Assembly (NCBI GenBank): GCA_937918935.1
Contig: CAKZSI010000057.1
Span: 1-64,000 of the forward strand
Direction of reading: 5' to 3'
Origin: an uncultured Chloroflexales bacterium
Lineage (GTDB): Bacteria > Chloroflexota > Chloroflexia > Chloroflexales > Chloroflexaceae
DNA length: 64,000 nt
Part shown: piece by piece, positions 18,161-26,928 of the stretch
Position numbering within the stretch: the stretch's first letter is position 1
Layout of the letters: the number at the start of each line of letters is the position of its first letter
Made by a program: the position numbers and the translations under genes
The notes under the pieces: generated by a model
What the model was told of the DNA's origin: nothing
What the model saw: the letters and a program-made list of their open reading frames with translations, nothing else
Databases searched by the model: none

Positions 18161-19264
18161 ATGGGAGAGTTTTCCCGCGAATCAAAGACGATACTCCGGC
18201 CGTTGCTCATGATGGCGGCGGTCGTGCTGCTGCTTGGCGCGATGCGCCTGGCCGCGCCGATCCTCAACCCGGTGCTGCTGGCCCTGGTGATCACCCTCCT
18301 GTGTAACCCGATCTACCTCTGGCTTCAGCGGCGTGGCCTGCCGGCCTGGATCGCCCTGCTGCTCATGATCGGCGGCTTTCTGACCACCGCGGCCATCCTC
18401 GGGTCGCTGATCGGCATCTCCGTCAGCCGGGCCACCGCGCGCCTTTCGGTCTACCAGTCCTTGCTCGCCGAGCAGGAACGCGCCCTGCGGGCCTGGCTCG
18501 CTGGCCACGGCCTGATTGAAGGCGACCTGCAGTTGTTCGGTTTGATCAATAGCGCCAACCTGACCAGTGTGCTGGGCTTCATTCTTACCAGTATCGGCAA
18601 TGTACTTGGGAACGCCCTGCTGGTCGTTGTACTGGTGATCTTCTTCCTGGTCGAACTACCGCTCTTCCGGCGTCGCTTTCAAAACGCCCTGGGCGAAAAT
18701 AGCCAGCTTCTCCAGAGCCTGACGTCCTTTGGCGGCAGCGTGGTGCGCTATTTTATCATTCGCACCTACATCAATCTCGCAGTTGCCTTCGGATCGACGA
18801 TAGGATTGATCTTCCTGGAGGTTCCGTTCGCCATCCTCTGGGGTATTCTCATCTTCGTCTTTGGCTTCATTCCCTACATTGGCATCCCCATCGCTATGGT
18901 GCCCGCCGTGCTCCTGGCCCTCGCCGAGCATGGCTTCCTGCGCGCCGGCCTCGTCATCCTGGTGATCACCCTGGTCAATAGCGCCTTCGAGAACCTGGTG
19001 GCCCCGGCCCTCATCGGCCAGCAGTTGCGCCTCTCGCCATCCGTGGTGTTCGTTTCCTTCTTTTTCTGGACCTGGCTCCTCGGGCCGCCGGGTACGTTTC
19101 TCTCTATGCCCATCACGGTGCTGGTCACGGTGATCCTTGATAACTATGAGGAGACACGCTGGCTGGCGCGCCTGATGGGCGCCGAGTCGCTCGAGGCGCT
19201 TAGCGAGGCGGCCCCCAGGTCCGCAGTTGAGTCATCCGCCTCTCAGCACCTTCCGGAAACGTGA
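18161..19264 (+). CDS. AI-2E family transporter (PerM/YdiK type)
   Basis: Polytopic membrane protein (367 aa) with about eight helices: two N-terminal hairpins (residues 15-90), a soluble loop near 95-135, then six segments ending near 320. The IWGILIFVFGFIPYIGIPIAMVPAVLLAL region is the conserved core of the AI-2E transporter family, and NLVAPALIGQQLRLSPSVVFVSFFFW is its C-terminal signature. Members include AI-2 exporters and Na+/H+ antiporters; the substrate is not determined. Single-gene unit. Confidence 0.88.
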   Translation: MGEFSRESKTILRPLLMMAAVVLLLGAMRLAAPILNPVLLALVITLLCNPIYLWLQRRGLPAWIALLLMIGGFLTTAAILGSLIGISVSRATARLSVYQSLLAEQERALRAWLAGHGLIEGDLQLFGLINSANLTSVLGFILTSIGNVLGNALLVVVLVIFFLVELPLFRRRFQNALGENSQLLQSLTSFGGSVVRYFIIRTYINLAVAFGSTIGLIFLEVPFAILWGILIFVFGFIPYIGIPIAMVPAVLLALAEHGFLRAGLVILVITLVNSAFENLVAPALIGQQLRLSPSVVFVSFFFWTWLLGPPGTFLSMPITVLVTVILDNYEETRWLARLMGAESLEALSEAAPRSAVESSASQHLPET

Positions 19265-19442
19265 TGCGTGTTCCTGCTCCTGGGCAGCATCAGGCGCCGC
19301 TCACGGCTGTTGGAGGAAGACGGGGAAACCCGGTTTCCCCGTGCCCCTGCCGGTGGGGAAGGGACCGGCGCCCCCCAGGCCGGTTAGAAGCACCGGGGGA
19401 ACCCGCGGTTCCCCATGTCCCTCCCGTCGGATTGGCGGCGGG
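19265..19442. repeat. Two family C palindromes between convergent genes
   Basis: GGGGAAACCCGGTTTCCCC at about 19321-19339 and GGGGGAACCCGCGGTTCCCC at about 19398-19417 separate the rightward transporter gene from the leftward pth. They could act as bidirectional transcript ends, but no T-runs are seen. Confidence 0.55.
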
Positions 19443-20009
19443 TTACCCCGGGTTGTAGCGGTTCATCGCGGTGGTCAATCCCTCGCGCAGCACGACTTCC
19501 ACCGCGTCGGCGATGGTGTCGAGCAGTGCCGGCAGGGCCTCCTCCTCCTCCCGCGAGAAGCGTGACAGCACGTAGGCCGCCGGGTCCATCTTCCCCGGCG
19601 GCTGGCCGATGCCCACCCGCAGGCGCGGAAACTCGCCATTCCCCAGTTGCTGCACGATCGAACGCATGCCGTTGTGGGTGCCCGCGCTCCCGCGCTCACG
19701 CAGGCGCAACTTCGCGAAGGGCAGGTCCAGATCGTCGTAGATCACCAGCAGTTCGCGCGCGGGGTCGATTTTGTACCAGTTGCGCAGCGCCGACACCGCC
19801 TGGCCGCTCAGGTTCATAAAGGTCTGTGGCTTGGCCAGGGCCACCCGTTGCCCGGCGATGGTTCCCTCGGCGACCAGGCTATTGGCCCGCTTCCCCCGAA
19901 ACTCCAGTCCGTGCCGCCGGGCAAGGACGTCAAGGGCCTCGAAGCCGATGTTGTGGCGCGTTCGCGCATAGCGTTCGCCCGGGTTGCCCAGGCCGACGAT
20001 GAGCCACAT
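19443..20009 (-). CDS. pth: Peptidyl-tRNA hydrolase
   Basis: Recycles peptidyl-tRNA released from stalled ribosomes by cleaving the ester bond. The 188-aa protein opens with MWLIVGLGNPGERYARTRHNIGFEALD, containing the catalytic histidine (H20) and the substrate-gating asparagine, and continues with KPQTFMNLSGQAV, VIYDDLDLPFAKLRLRERGSAGTHNGMRSI and the C-terminal VGIGQPPG. The ATG at 20009 matches the normal length; in-frame upstream sequence is repeat-derived. Confidence 0.95.
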   Translation of the reverse strand: MWLIVGLGNPGERYARTRHNIGFEALDVLARRHGLEFRGKRANSLVAEGTIAGQRVALAKPQTFMNLSGQAVSALRNWYKIDPARELLVIYDDLDLPFAKLRLRERGSAGTHNGMRSIVQQLGNGEFPRLRVGIGQPPGKMDPAAYVLSRFSREEEEALPALLDTIADAVEVVLREGLTTAMNRYNPG

Positions 20010-20101
20010 ATGCGTTGATCCGATAACCAGGCTGCCCTTCTGGCCAGCACGTAGGAAAGCCAGGGTTTCCTGCCACGTTCTTATGCGCAAGGGGCGTCGT
20101 T

Positions 20102-20190
20102 CCTCACCCTCCCTCACGCCCCCTCCCTCTCCACCGCAGGTGGGAAGAGAGAGGGCGCCGAGCGCAGCGAGGGGAGGAGGCGCCAGACGG
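20102..20190. repeat. Family B GC palindrome upstream of pth
   Basis: CCTCACCCTCCC...CTCCACCGCAGGTGGGAAGAGAGAGGG...GCGAGGGGAGG forms a long imperfect palindrome. Similar units lie near 40020-40130 and 62441-62529. Confidence 0.45.
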
Positions 20191-20212
20191 TACACCTCCA
20201 CCTGAGACCCTA

Positions 20213-21307
20213 TCATACCTCATCTGGATCAACCGCCAGCGCATAGCGCGCATACGCTCCCCGGCACGGCGGGCCGTCGGTAATGAAGAGCGCGCCATCG
20301 TGCAGGTCCATTATCACCGAAACTACGCTCTCGTAGTGCTCCTCGGGCGGTTCGTTCGGGTCAATGTGGAAGCAGACCGAGTAGGGGTATCCCTCGTGGT
20401 CGCGCAGTGCCGCCTGCGCATCCCCCAGGGCCAGGGGCCGGGCGGCGAGCAGGCGCTCCAGACGCGCCTGCCGCCGCCACGAGTGGGGATTGTTCTCCAC
20501 GTTACGCTCGGTGACGCCGATGGCCTCGGCGTGCAGGAAGTGGTTGGCGTGCACCAGGCAGCCATTCGTACAGGCGCTCACGTGGACGCCCCGCGGCCCC
20601 ATTTCCAGGTTGATTACCTGGTCGGGAATCTGGGCCAGCAGGAAGTTGGCCGAACAGGAGCGCTCTTCCCCGGCGACGGCGCGCGCAGCGGCGTCCAGGT
20701 CCCGCGCGCGCAGCGCGTCGTAGCAGCGGACGTGAAAGGGCCGGTGCAGGCGCGTCCAGTCGTCGTCGTGGCTGGTCAGCCCGTTGACCGCCAGCCCCAA
20801 TCCGGCCGAGTTCAGGCCGATCTTGCCGCCGAAGATGCCTGCCTCGGTGAAAGCCAGGCGCCTCGGGATGCCTGGCTCAGCCACGTGGATCAGCGCGCCC
20901 TGCACGCCGGCAATCCAGTCCCAATTCTCGCCCAGCAGCAGATGCCCGTCCAGGGTAGCCTCGGGCAACAGGGCGAAGGCCGTACACCCCTCCGGCAGGG
21001 GCCGTTCGGCAAACGCATCGTAGAACAGTTCGTAGCGCGCGTTCAGCGCCGCGATGGCCGCGAGAGCCACCCCGGCGCCGTCGGCGATGCCGCGCATCCC
21101 GGCGTGGTAGTCCGGGCTTTGCGCGGCAATGGCGGCAAGGTAGCGCCCGGCGCGGTGCAGCGTCTCGGCGCGGGTCAGCTTCAACTCGCGCTCGAAACGC
21201 TGGAAGTAGAGGCGCAGATTGTGCTCGATCCGCCTGCGTAGCGATCTCCCGTGGGTCAGGCCCTGGAGGTAGGGCGCGCCTTCGAGGCGCAGCAGGGGTA
21301 GCGCCAT
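20213..21307 (-). CDS. C45-family (acyl-CoA:6-APA acyltransferase-like) hydrolase/acyltransferase
   Basis: Ntn-hydrolase-like protein (364 aa) of peptidase family C45. The family's self-cleaving Gly-Cys appears as EGCTAFALLPEATLDG at about residue 105, so mature protein would begin with the nucleophilic cysteine, followed by the conserved HLLLGENWDW and the downstream FTEAGIFGGKIGLNSAGLGLAVNGL. Family members acylate or deacylate amides (isopenicillin N acyltransferase and beta-alanyl-dopamine hydrolase types). The natural substrate is unknown. The ATG at 21307 is chosen since GAGGGAAG lies just upstream, rather than a GTG at 21322. Confidence 0.82.
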   Translation of the reverse strand: MALPLLRLEGAPYLQGLTHGRSLRRRIEHNLRLYFQRFERELKLTRAETLHRAGRYLAAIAAQSPDYHAGMRGIADGAGVALAAIAALNARYELFYDAFAERPLPEGCTAFALLPEATLDGHLLLGENWDWIAGVQGALIHVAEPGIPRRLAFTEAGIFGGKIGLNSAGLGLAVNGLTSHDDDWTRLHRPFHVRCYDALRARDLDAAARAVAGEERSCSANFLLAQIPDQVINLEMGPRGVHVSACTNGCLVHANHFLHAEAIGVTERNVENNPHSWRRQARLERLLAARPLALGDAQAALRDHEGYPYSVCFHIDPNEPPEEHYESVVSVIMDLHDGALFITDGPPCRGAYARYALAVDPDEV

Positions 21308-21431
21308 AACAACTTCCCTCACGCGAGCATCCGGGAGGATGAAGCCTTCTCAGGAGCGTCCACGCACCGCCAGTTGGAGGGGGTATGGGGAGACCTGGTT
21401 TCCCTGTACCTCCTCCCGATAGGAGGGGGTA

Positions 21432-22451
21432 CTATTCGTCGGATTGGAGGTGCCTGACAAAACTTACCCAGGCCGGTTGCTTCACGAAGCCGAGCGCCTC
21501 GTTGATGCTGAGCATGGCCCGGTTGTTCGACTCGTTCCAGGTTTTAAGCGTCCGGATTCCCCGGCTGCGGGCGTACTCGATGGCGCGCAGTTTCAGCGCC
21601 AGGGCGATGCCGCGCCGCCGGTACTCGCGATGCACCCCGGTGAGGCCGGTGTAGAGCGTATCGGGTTCCTCGTCGCTCTTCCACAGCGCGCTCAGCCCGA
21701 CGTAGCGCCGTCCGTCCAGGGCCACGAAGAACCCCTCGGGCAACAGATCGCGACTCTCGAAGACATGGCGCTCAAAACTCTCCGCGGAGGGCGCGGTTAA
21801 TGGTTCTGGCGAAGGAACGTCCGTTGCCAGCGTCACGTCCAGTTCGTAGAGCTTGCGGCGATGTTCGGGATCGCCCGCGATCAACTCGCGCAGGGTGACG
21901 ATGCGGATCCCGCTGGCAATCACCCGCTCCACGTGACCGGCGAACGGGGCCGGATCGAACCCCGGCAGATCGAGGCGCGACTCCCAATCGCGCAGATCTT
22001 CCACGAATCCTCGCTCGACGAGAAAGCGCATCGAACGGGTGTAGTCGCTGCGGCAACGGGCGCGAACCCGTAGCGGTTCGAGCGGCGCCAGGGCCGCCAT
22101 GACCGTCGCGTACAGCGCCCGGCCAACGCCCTGGCCCTGCCGCTGCGGAAGCACCGCCGCGAAGAAGCTGAAGAGCCCCGGGTTGTACATCCACTCTGAC
22201 TGGTCGTAACTGGCAAAGCCCACCGTCTCACCCTGGATCTCGGCGAGCCAGCGGCGGCGCTTGAGGTGCGCCGGGTGCCTGGCATCTTCGTCCTTCCAGT
22301 CCTCAACCGATTCGGGGTATTCAGGAAAGGCCGCGTTACACACACCCGCGGCGGCGGCGTAATCCGCCTCGCTGCCGCTAAAATCGCGGATAATCAGCCC
22401 TGGCGGTGCGGCAGGGGGCTGCGTGGCGCTTGCTATAGAGGCCCGTGACAT
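21432..22451 (-). CDS. Tandem GNAT N-acetyltransferase
   Basis: A 339-aa protein with two GNAT folds. The first (about residues 20-160) carries the acetyl-CoA loop VLPQRQGQGVGRALY; the second (about 170-335) carries VHREYRRRGIALALKLRAIEYARSRG and the typical ending NNRAMLSINEALGF. Both cofactor loops keep the Q/RxxGxG/A pattern, so both may be active. Tandem GNATs include mycothiol synthase and aminoglycoside acetyltransferases; neither is clearly indicated. The ATG at 22451 is supported by an AAAAGG upstream. Confidence 0.85.
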   Translation of the reverse strand: MSRASIASATQPPAAPPGLIIRDFSGSEADYAAAAGVCNAAFPEYPESVEDWKDEDARHPAHLKRRRWLAEIQGETVGFASYDQSEWMYNPGLFSFFAAVLPQRQGQGVGRALYATVMAALAPLEPLRVRARCRSDYTRSMRFLVERGFVEDLRDWESRLDLPGFDPAPFAGHVERVIASGIRIVTLRELIAGDPEHRRKLYELDVTLATDVPSPEPLTAPSAESFERHVFESRDLLPEGFFVALDGRRYVGLSALWKSDEEPDTLYTGLTGVHREYRRRGIALALKLRAIEYARSRGIRTLKTWNESNNRAMLSINEALGFVKQPAWVSFVRHLQSDE

Positions 22452-22576
22452 AGGTGTAGCCTTTTCACTCCGGGAATTGGCCGGTTGCTTCGTCGCCGTA
22501 TTGTAGTGGCTTTCGCCGCTGGCCGCCATCGGTCGAAGGACTCGTTCGGGGGCTGCGGATGCCAGTGCCAGCATCC

Positions 22577-22666
22577 GTAGGGCGGGTCTCTGACCCGCCC
22601 GCGCACCGCGGGAGCCTCAAACAGCGCCGCCGCCAGCACGAGTAGGGCGGGTCTCTGACCCGCCCC
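22577..22666. repeat. Two family F palindromes
   Basis: TAGGGCGGGTCTCTGACCC followed by GCCC occurs at about 22577-22600 and 22643-22666; a third copy with one change is at 24991-25012. The unit is a near-perfect hairpin. Confidence 0.6.
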
Positions 22667-22802
22667 CGCCCCCCGCCTGGACCCGGACCGGCGCCGACGC
22701 GGTCAGTGCCAGCGCCATCAGCACGCACACGCGCCAGGCGTGCAGATAGGGGATGAACGGCGCCGGCAGCGGCGCATAGTCCGGGAAGACGGTAGAGTCC
22801 AT
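22617..22802 (-). pseudogene. Possible 5' remnant of a membrane-protein gene cut by repeats
   Basis: An ATG at 22802 opens a reading frame whose first 42 residues look protein-like (YAPLPAPFIPYLHAWRVCVLM, with one hydrophobic segment), after which the frame enters family F repeat sequence and becomes Gly-rich. On the minus strand TATCAT lies close upstream. This looks like the start of a gene whose body was lost, but it may be only a chance frame. Confidence 0.3.
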
Positions 22803-22872
22803 GCGCTCATGATACACCAGAACTCACATGCGCTCATAAGCGCTTGACACCATGAGCGATGCTTGCTACACT
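22801..22872 (+). promoter_or_regulatory. Strong promoter with repeated operator-like motif for the 22948 gene
   Basis: TTGACA at 22844-22849 and TACACT at 22867-22872 are separated by 17 bases, with TGC before the -10. Upstream, ATGCGCTCAT occurs twice, at 22801-22810 and 22828-22837, and CATGAGCGAT at 22851-22860 inside the spacer is nearly their inverted complement. This is the layout of a regulated promoter with several binding sites; no regulator is encoded nearby. Confidence 0.65.
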
Positions 22873-22947
22873 GGACGCGAGTGGCACAGCGAGTTCCTTA
22901 TTATGAGACTACTCGCCGCCACTCACTGCGTTTTTATGGGAGGTTCC

Positions 22948-24768
22948 ATGAAGGCGCTGAGTCTGTTTGGCGTGGTTCCCGTCGCCCATGAAGACGCGGA
23001 ACGAGCGGGCGAGCCGGTGATCCTCGCCGAGTACGGCGTCGTCGTGGCGCCTTCGGCGCTTCTCTTCCTCGATACCATCCGCGCATGGCTCGCACAGCAG
23101 ACCCTGACCGCCGAGCGTCTCAATGACACCTCCTTTTACCGATCGTGGTACACTGCCGCCACGGTTGAGGACCGGCAGCGTCTGGCGGACCAGGCCCTCC
23201 ACTACTACTCGACCTACGGGTTGCGCTCTATCGGGATCGATGACCCCGCCCTCTTCTATCTGCCCGTTGATCCGCACCAGGAGGCGCCGCCGCAGCCGAT
23301 GGCGCTGCGGGTCATTCGCGGCGTGCCGCGCCGCGAGGTGATCCGCGCCTGCCTTGATCTCCTCCGCCGCCCGGTGGCCTTGAAGCAGGAGACCGTTCTG
23401 GACATCATCGAATGTTTAGTCGCAGAATGCGGCTATACCTTCAATGGCGACGAGGAGATCGGCTCCAACGAGGCGCGGGTCATCGTGGCCGAGCGCACCG
23501 GCGTGCTGCCGCGTCGGGGCGACGATCTGCTGCGTTTCCTGGTCTTTCGCGCTACCGGGAAGAGCCTGGTAATCAAGGACCAGGCCACGCTCACCGCCAT
23601 TGCCGAGTCGGGAGTCGCCCTTCCCGCCCTTGACGCCGACCGGTTGGCGGCGTTGGCGGAGTCCTTTCGCCGCCACAAGGCGATCTGGCTGGCGTTCAAG
23701 CACGCACACCCGGCGAACTGTCCGGTAGTAAACCGCCTGGCGAAACTGGCGCAGCGGCTCCATCGCCCGCTCCGCCCCGACGTGCTGGACATGCTGACCG
23801 CGTACGAGCTTGCCATCCCCGACGTCGCCGCCGCTGCCGCCCGTGCGCCCCTGAGCCGGGTCGTGCGCGCCCTCAATGCCGTGCGCCTGTATCGGGCCGA
23901 GGAGCGCACCCGCCTCTATCGCGTGCGCAACGGCAAAGGGTTCGCATGCCCCGACCCGCGTGAGCGCACTGGCATCCCGCTCGCCCGCTACGAGGAGGTG
24001 CTACTGCGCGAGGTGCAGCGGCGCTGTGCCGACCGCGCCGTGCGCACGCCAGAGGGCGTGCGCTACGCCTTCCCGGTGTCCGAAAAAGCGTTTTGCGGCG
24101 ACGTTCCGGCCTACACCAGCCTCGTCCTTCCGCCCCGCTCCAGCGCGCTCCTGGTCGGCGTCTATTGGGAGGATGCACCCTCGCAACGGGTGGACCTCGA
24201 CCTCTCCATGCTTGATACGGAGACCGGGTTGAAAATAGGGTGGAACGCCGACTGGCGCTCCGCCGCCATCCTCTATTCCGGTGACGTGACGGCGGCGCCC
24301 ACCGGCGCGTCAGAATGGATGCTGGTCCGCTCGGTCGACCGCCCCTACCTCCTCCTCCTCAACGCCTACGCCGCGCCCGACCAGCACCCCTTTACGCTGA
24401 TCGTTGGTGACGGCAAGCGGTGCGAGTCGGGGCAGGAACTCCGCAACTATCTCATCAGCCCCGACGAGGTGATCTGGTCGGTCAAGATGGTCTGCACGCA
24501 GAAGCAGATGATCCTCGGTCTCCTGGCGCCCGATCCGCAGGGCATCCGCTTCGTGCTGATCGGTCAGGGCATGGGGGGGCGGATCGTCTCCCGCCAGGGC
24601 CCCCACGAACGCACCGCGATGGCGGCACTGGCTGCCCGCGCCACGACCGTGCTGATGCTCGATGAGGTGCTGCCGCAGCGAGCGGACGGCATCGACCTCT
24701 CCACCCCTGCCCAGGAGCGCTTCCTGGCGCTCCTGGACGCCACACCGCCGCAACCGCCGCAGCCGTGA
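22948..24768 (+). CDS. Large orphan protein with TerD-like C-terminal region
   Basis: A 606-aa cytoplasmic-looking protein with no signal peptide. I do not recognise the N-terminal 400 residues; they hold a helical segment with GSNEARVIVAERTGVLPRRGDDLLRFLVFRATGKSLVIKD (about residues 175-215). The region about 415-545 (LLVGVYWEDAPSQRVDLDLSMLD, then a NADW / ILYSGDVT stretch and EWMLVRS) resembles the TerD/TerZ stress-protein fold, which binds Ca2+ through acidic loops, but the resemblance is by pattern only. The ATG at 22948 is chosen because GGGAGGTT precedes it and the promoter lies at 22844-22872, making the longer frame from 22852 impossible as a translated unit. It stands alone. Confidence 0.7.
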   Translation: MKALSLFGVVPVAHEDAERAGEPVILAEYGVVVAPSALLFLDTIRAWLAQQTLTAERLNDTSFYRSWYTAATVEDRQRLADQALHYYSTYGLRSIGIDDPALFYLPVDPHQEAPPQPMALRVIRGVPRREVIRACLDLLRRPVALKQETVLDIIECLVAECGYTFNGDEEIGSNEARVIVAERTGVLPRRGDDLLRFLVFRATGKSLVIKDQATLTAIAESGVALPALDADRLAALAESFRRHKAIWLAFKHAHPANCPVVNRLAKLAQRLHRPLRPDVLDMLTAYELAIPDVAAAAARAPLSRVVRALNAVRLYRAEERTRLYRVRNGKGFACPDPRERTGIPLARYEEVLLREVQRRCADRAVRTPEGVRYAFPVSEKAFCGDVPAYTSLVLPPRSSALLVGVYWEDAPSQRVDLDLSMLDTETGLKIGWNADWRSAAILYSGDVTAAPTGASEWMLVRSVDRPYLLLLNAYAAPDQHPFTLIVGDGKRCESGQELRNYLISPDEVIWSVKMVCTQKQMILGLLAPDPQGIRFVLIGQGMGGRIVSRQGPHERTAMAALAARATTVLMLDEVLPQRADGIDLSTPAQERFLALLDATPPQPPQP

Positions 24769-25479
24769 CCCCGACCGACCGCCTGGTTGGTGTATCGGCG
24801 TCCAGGAGCGGTCTCCAATGACCAACCAGTGGTGCGCACGCCGGACAAGCTATCCGCGGCCATCGGGCGCGTTCCAAGAGGCGCTGCGGGCTCAAGCCCT
24901 CGCTGAGGACGTGGAAGCCCCGTTGGGGCTGCTCATACCCCGCCCGCCCGCGCCCCGCGGAAGCATCGAAGGGGCCGCGGCCCGCGCCTGGTAGGGCGGG
25001 TCTCCGACCCGACCACGGAACGAAGGGGGCCGCGGCCCGCGGAGTGTCCCGAAGGGGTCCTCGGCCAGCATGCGACACCATGGGGCGATCGTGACGGGTC
25101 AATAGCCTGGTGCAGAGCTGGACGGAGATCATGAAGCTGGGTCTTGACCACACCGCGGCGCCCGGCGAACAGACCACATTTCTGCCCTGAGCCATCGGCG
25201 CACACCGCGCCACCAGACGCCGCGAGTATGAGCAAAGCGCAGGTGGGGCGCTTTGTCGCACTGACAGCGTGCAGCGGGCTTTAGCCCGCTACAGCAGGCG
25301 CAGCGGAGTGTAGAAGCCCGTAGCGTAGCGCGGGCTAAAGCCCGGTCGACAGCAGGCGCGGCGGGGCGCACAGAAGCTCGCAGCTTCAGCCCGCCGCGTT
25401 CGCGGTAGGGGCGGCCCTCGTGGCCGCCCCACGTGGCCGCCTCTACTTTTATGACTGGATCTCGTGACCCGGAATGTGG
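24769..25479. repeat. Repeat-rich non-coding stretch (families E and F)
   Basis: About 700 bases without a credible gene. Family E units (GCGGGCTAAAGCCCG-type palindromes with a GAAGCCCCG...GGGGCT arm) lie at 24880-24935 and 25265-25400, and a family F unit at 24991-25012. The rest shows no recognisable structure. Confidence 0.5.
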
Positions 25480-25497
25480 TACAGTAAACTGTATACT
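25480..25497 (+). promoter_or_regulatory. Palindromic operator overlapping a -10 box
   Basis: TACAGTAAACTGTA at 25480-25493 is a perfect 14-base palindrome. It overlaps TATACT at 25492-25497, a plausible -10 about 200 bases upstream of the lipoprotein gene. The long untranslated leader that would follow contains no recognised riboswitch. Confidence 0.45.
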
Positions 25498-25694
25498 CCT
25501 GTGAGGTGCCGAGACCCGCGATGTGTGCCTCTCTTGAACCTGAGACGCCGTTAACACCTGATCGTCACGAGAGGCGCGAAGGGCGCACATCCCTCCGCAC
25601 CTTCCCCGAATGGCGGGGCAACCGGCCGTGTAGCGAAATCAAGGTTAACATTTATGTAGCACCGGTGCCATGCACCTGGAACGGCAGGAATACG

Positions 25695-26822
25695 ATGCGA
25701 CGTTCACTCCTAGTGCTGATTGCGCTCCTTGGCGCGCTGCTGCTCGCCGCCTGCGGACAACGCCTGCCCACGGCGGAGGAGATAGTTGAGCGCATGGAGG
25801 TGGCCCGCGCCGCCACTAACGACGCCCACGCCACAGTGGCCCTCGATGTCACTACACCCGATCGCGCCGGGCGGATGGTGGTAGAAAGCTGGATGCAGAA
25901 GACCGGCGCGAGCGATCCCGCCGGCAAGCCGATCAATCGCCTGCGCATAGAGGTACGCGAGGCCAGCGAAGCTGATCTGGTTGGTTCGCTCATGGTCAGC
26001 GATGGCGAGACCTTCTGGCTCTACAACCCCGCCGAGAACACCGTGATTACCGGTACGGCCAGCCAGATGCGCGCCACCGCCGCTGGCACGCCCGCCGGCT
26101 CCGCGACGATGCTTCAGGACCTGATCGCCCAGGGGCTTGACGCCGTGCAACTCGAGGTGCTCGGCGCTGAAACAGTGGCCGGCAAGAACACCTGGAAGGT
26201 GAAGGTCACCCCCCAACCGGCCACCCGCCAGCAGTTGGGTCTCGATGCCCTGGTTGAAGGCTTCCTGTGGGTGGATGAGGAACTGGCGCTGCCGCTGAAG
26301 GCCACCTTTGACGCCAGCGACTTCGGGCGCGGCAGTATCGAGGCCCTGAGCCTCGAAACCAACACCGGCCTGAGCACTGACCTCTTCCGCTTCACCCCGC
26401 CCCCCGGCGCCACGGTGGTGCCTGTTGAGGAACTGGCCGCCCGGACAAAGTCCAGCGTCGCCTCCCTCGACGAGGCTCGATCCGTGGTCAGCTTCCCCCT
26501 GCGCGAGCCGGCTTACCTGCCCGCGGGGATGGTGCTGGTCGAGGTGCGAGTTGCCGGCCCCGGCGCGGTGATCCTCAACTACGCCGGCGCTGGCGGCAGT
26601 GTCAGCGTGGTGCAGGGCAGCGAAGCGCCCGGCGGTGACCGCGAGCCGCCCGCCGGCAGCCAGACCCGCGCCGTGACGGTGCGCGGGACCGATGGCCTCC
26701 TCATCACCGGCGCCGCTGGCCAGGGCAGCCTGCTGCGCTGGGAGGAGGGCGGTCTGCGCTACATCATTGCCGGGGCCATTGGCCCCGATGAGGCCCTGAA
26801 GGTCGCCGAGAGCCTGCGGTAG
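25695..26822 (+). CDS. Lipoprotein with LolA-like domain and C-terminal DUF4367-like region
   Basis: A 375-aa secreted lipoprotein. The signal peptide ends with lipobox LLAAC (about residue 20). Residues about 25-240 resemble LolA/RseB-like outer-membrane-lipoprotein sensor proteins (EIVERMEVARAATNDAHATV; MVSDGETFWLYNPAENTV; GFLWVDEELALPLKATF). A second part (about 255-375; LREPAYLPAGMVLVEVRVAG) resembles DUF4367. The ATG at 25695 has AGGA five bases upstream. It is followed by an ABC ATPase of the LolD/MacB class, so the pair may be involved in envelope lipid or lipoprotein handling; that is inference. Confidence 0.78.
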   Translation: MRRSLLVLIALLGALLLAACGQRLPTAEEIVERMEVARAATNDAHATVALDVTTPDRAGRMVVESWMQKTGASDPAGKPINRLRIEVREASEADLVGSLMVSDGETFWLYNPAENTVITGTASQMRATAAGTPAGSATMLQDLIAQGLDAVQLEVLGAETVAGKNTWKVKVTPQPATRQQLGLDALVEGFLWVDEELALPLKATFDASDFGRGSIEALSLETNTGLSTDLFRFTPPPGATVVPVEELAARTKSSVASLDEARSVVSFPLREPAYLPAGMVLVEVRVAGPGAVILNYAGAGGSVSVVQGSEAPGGDREPPAGSQTRAVTVRGTDGLLITGAAGQGSLLRWEEGGLRYIIAGAIGPDEALKVAESLR

Positions 26823-26865
26823 GCCCGCGTCTGAGCACCTATGATGGTCGCCCCTCGCCTGGTAA

Positions 26866-26898
26866 GGCCGAAGTATTGGCTGCGCCAATGCTTCGGCC
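26866..26898. terminator. 15-bp stem-loop between lipoprotein and ATPase genes
   Basis: GGCCGAAGTATTGGC, a three-base loop, then GCCAATGCTTCGGCC (one G-U pair). No T-run follows. The stem shares TAAGGCCGAAG with the hairpin at 55309-55355, so this is a repeated structure rather than a one-off. Confidence 0.5.
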
Positions 26899-26928
26899 TC
26901 ACTAGTAACGGTTACACATCGCCAATCT

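Noticed and set aside
22576-22666. Repeated GC palindromes as a possible CRISPR array
   Set aside because: Only two or three copies, each itself a hairpin, with no regular spacers and no cas gene nearby.
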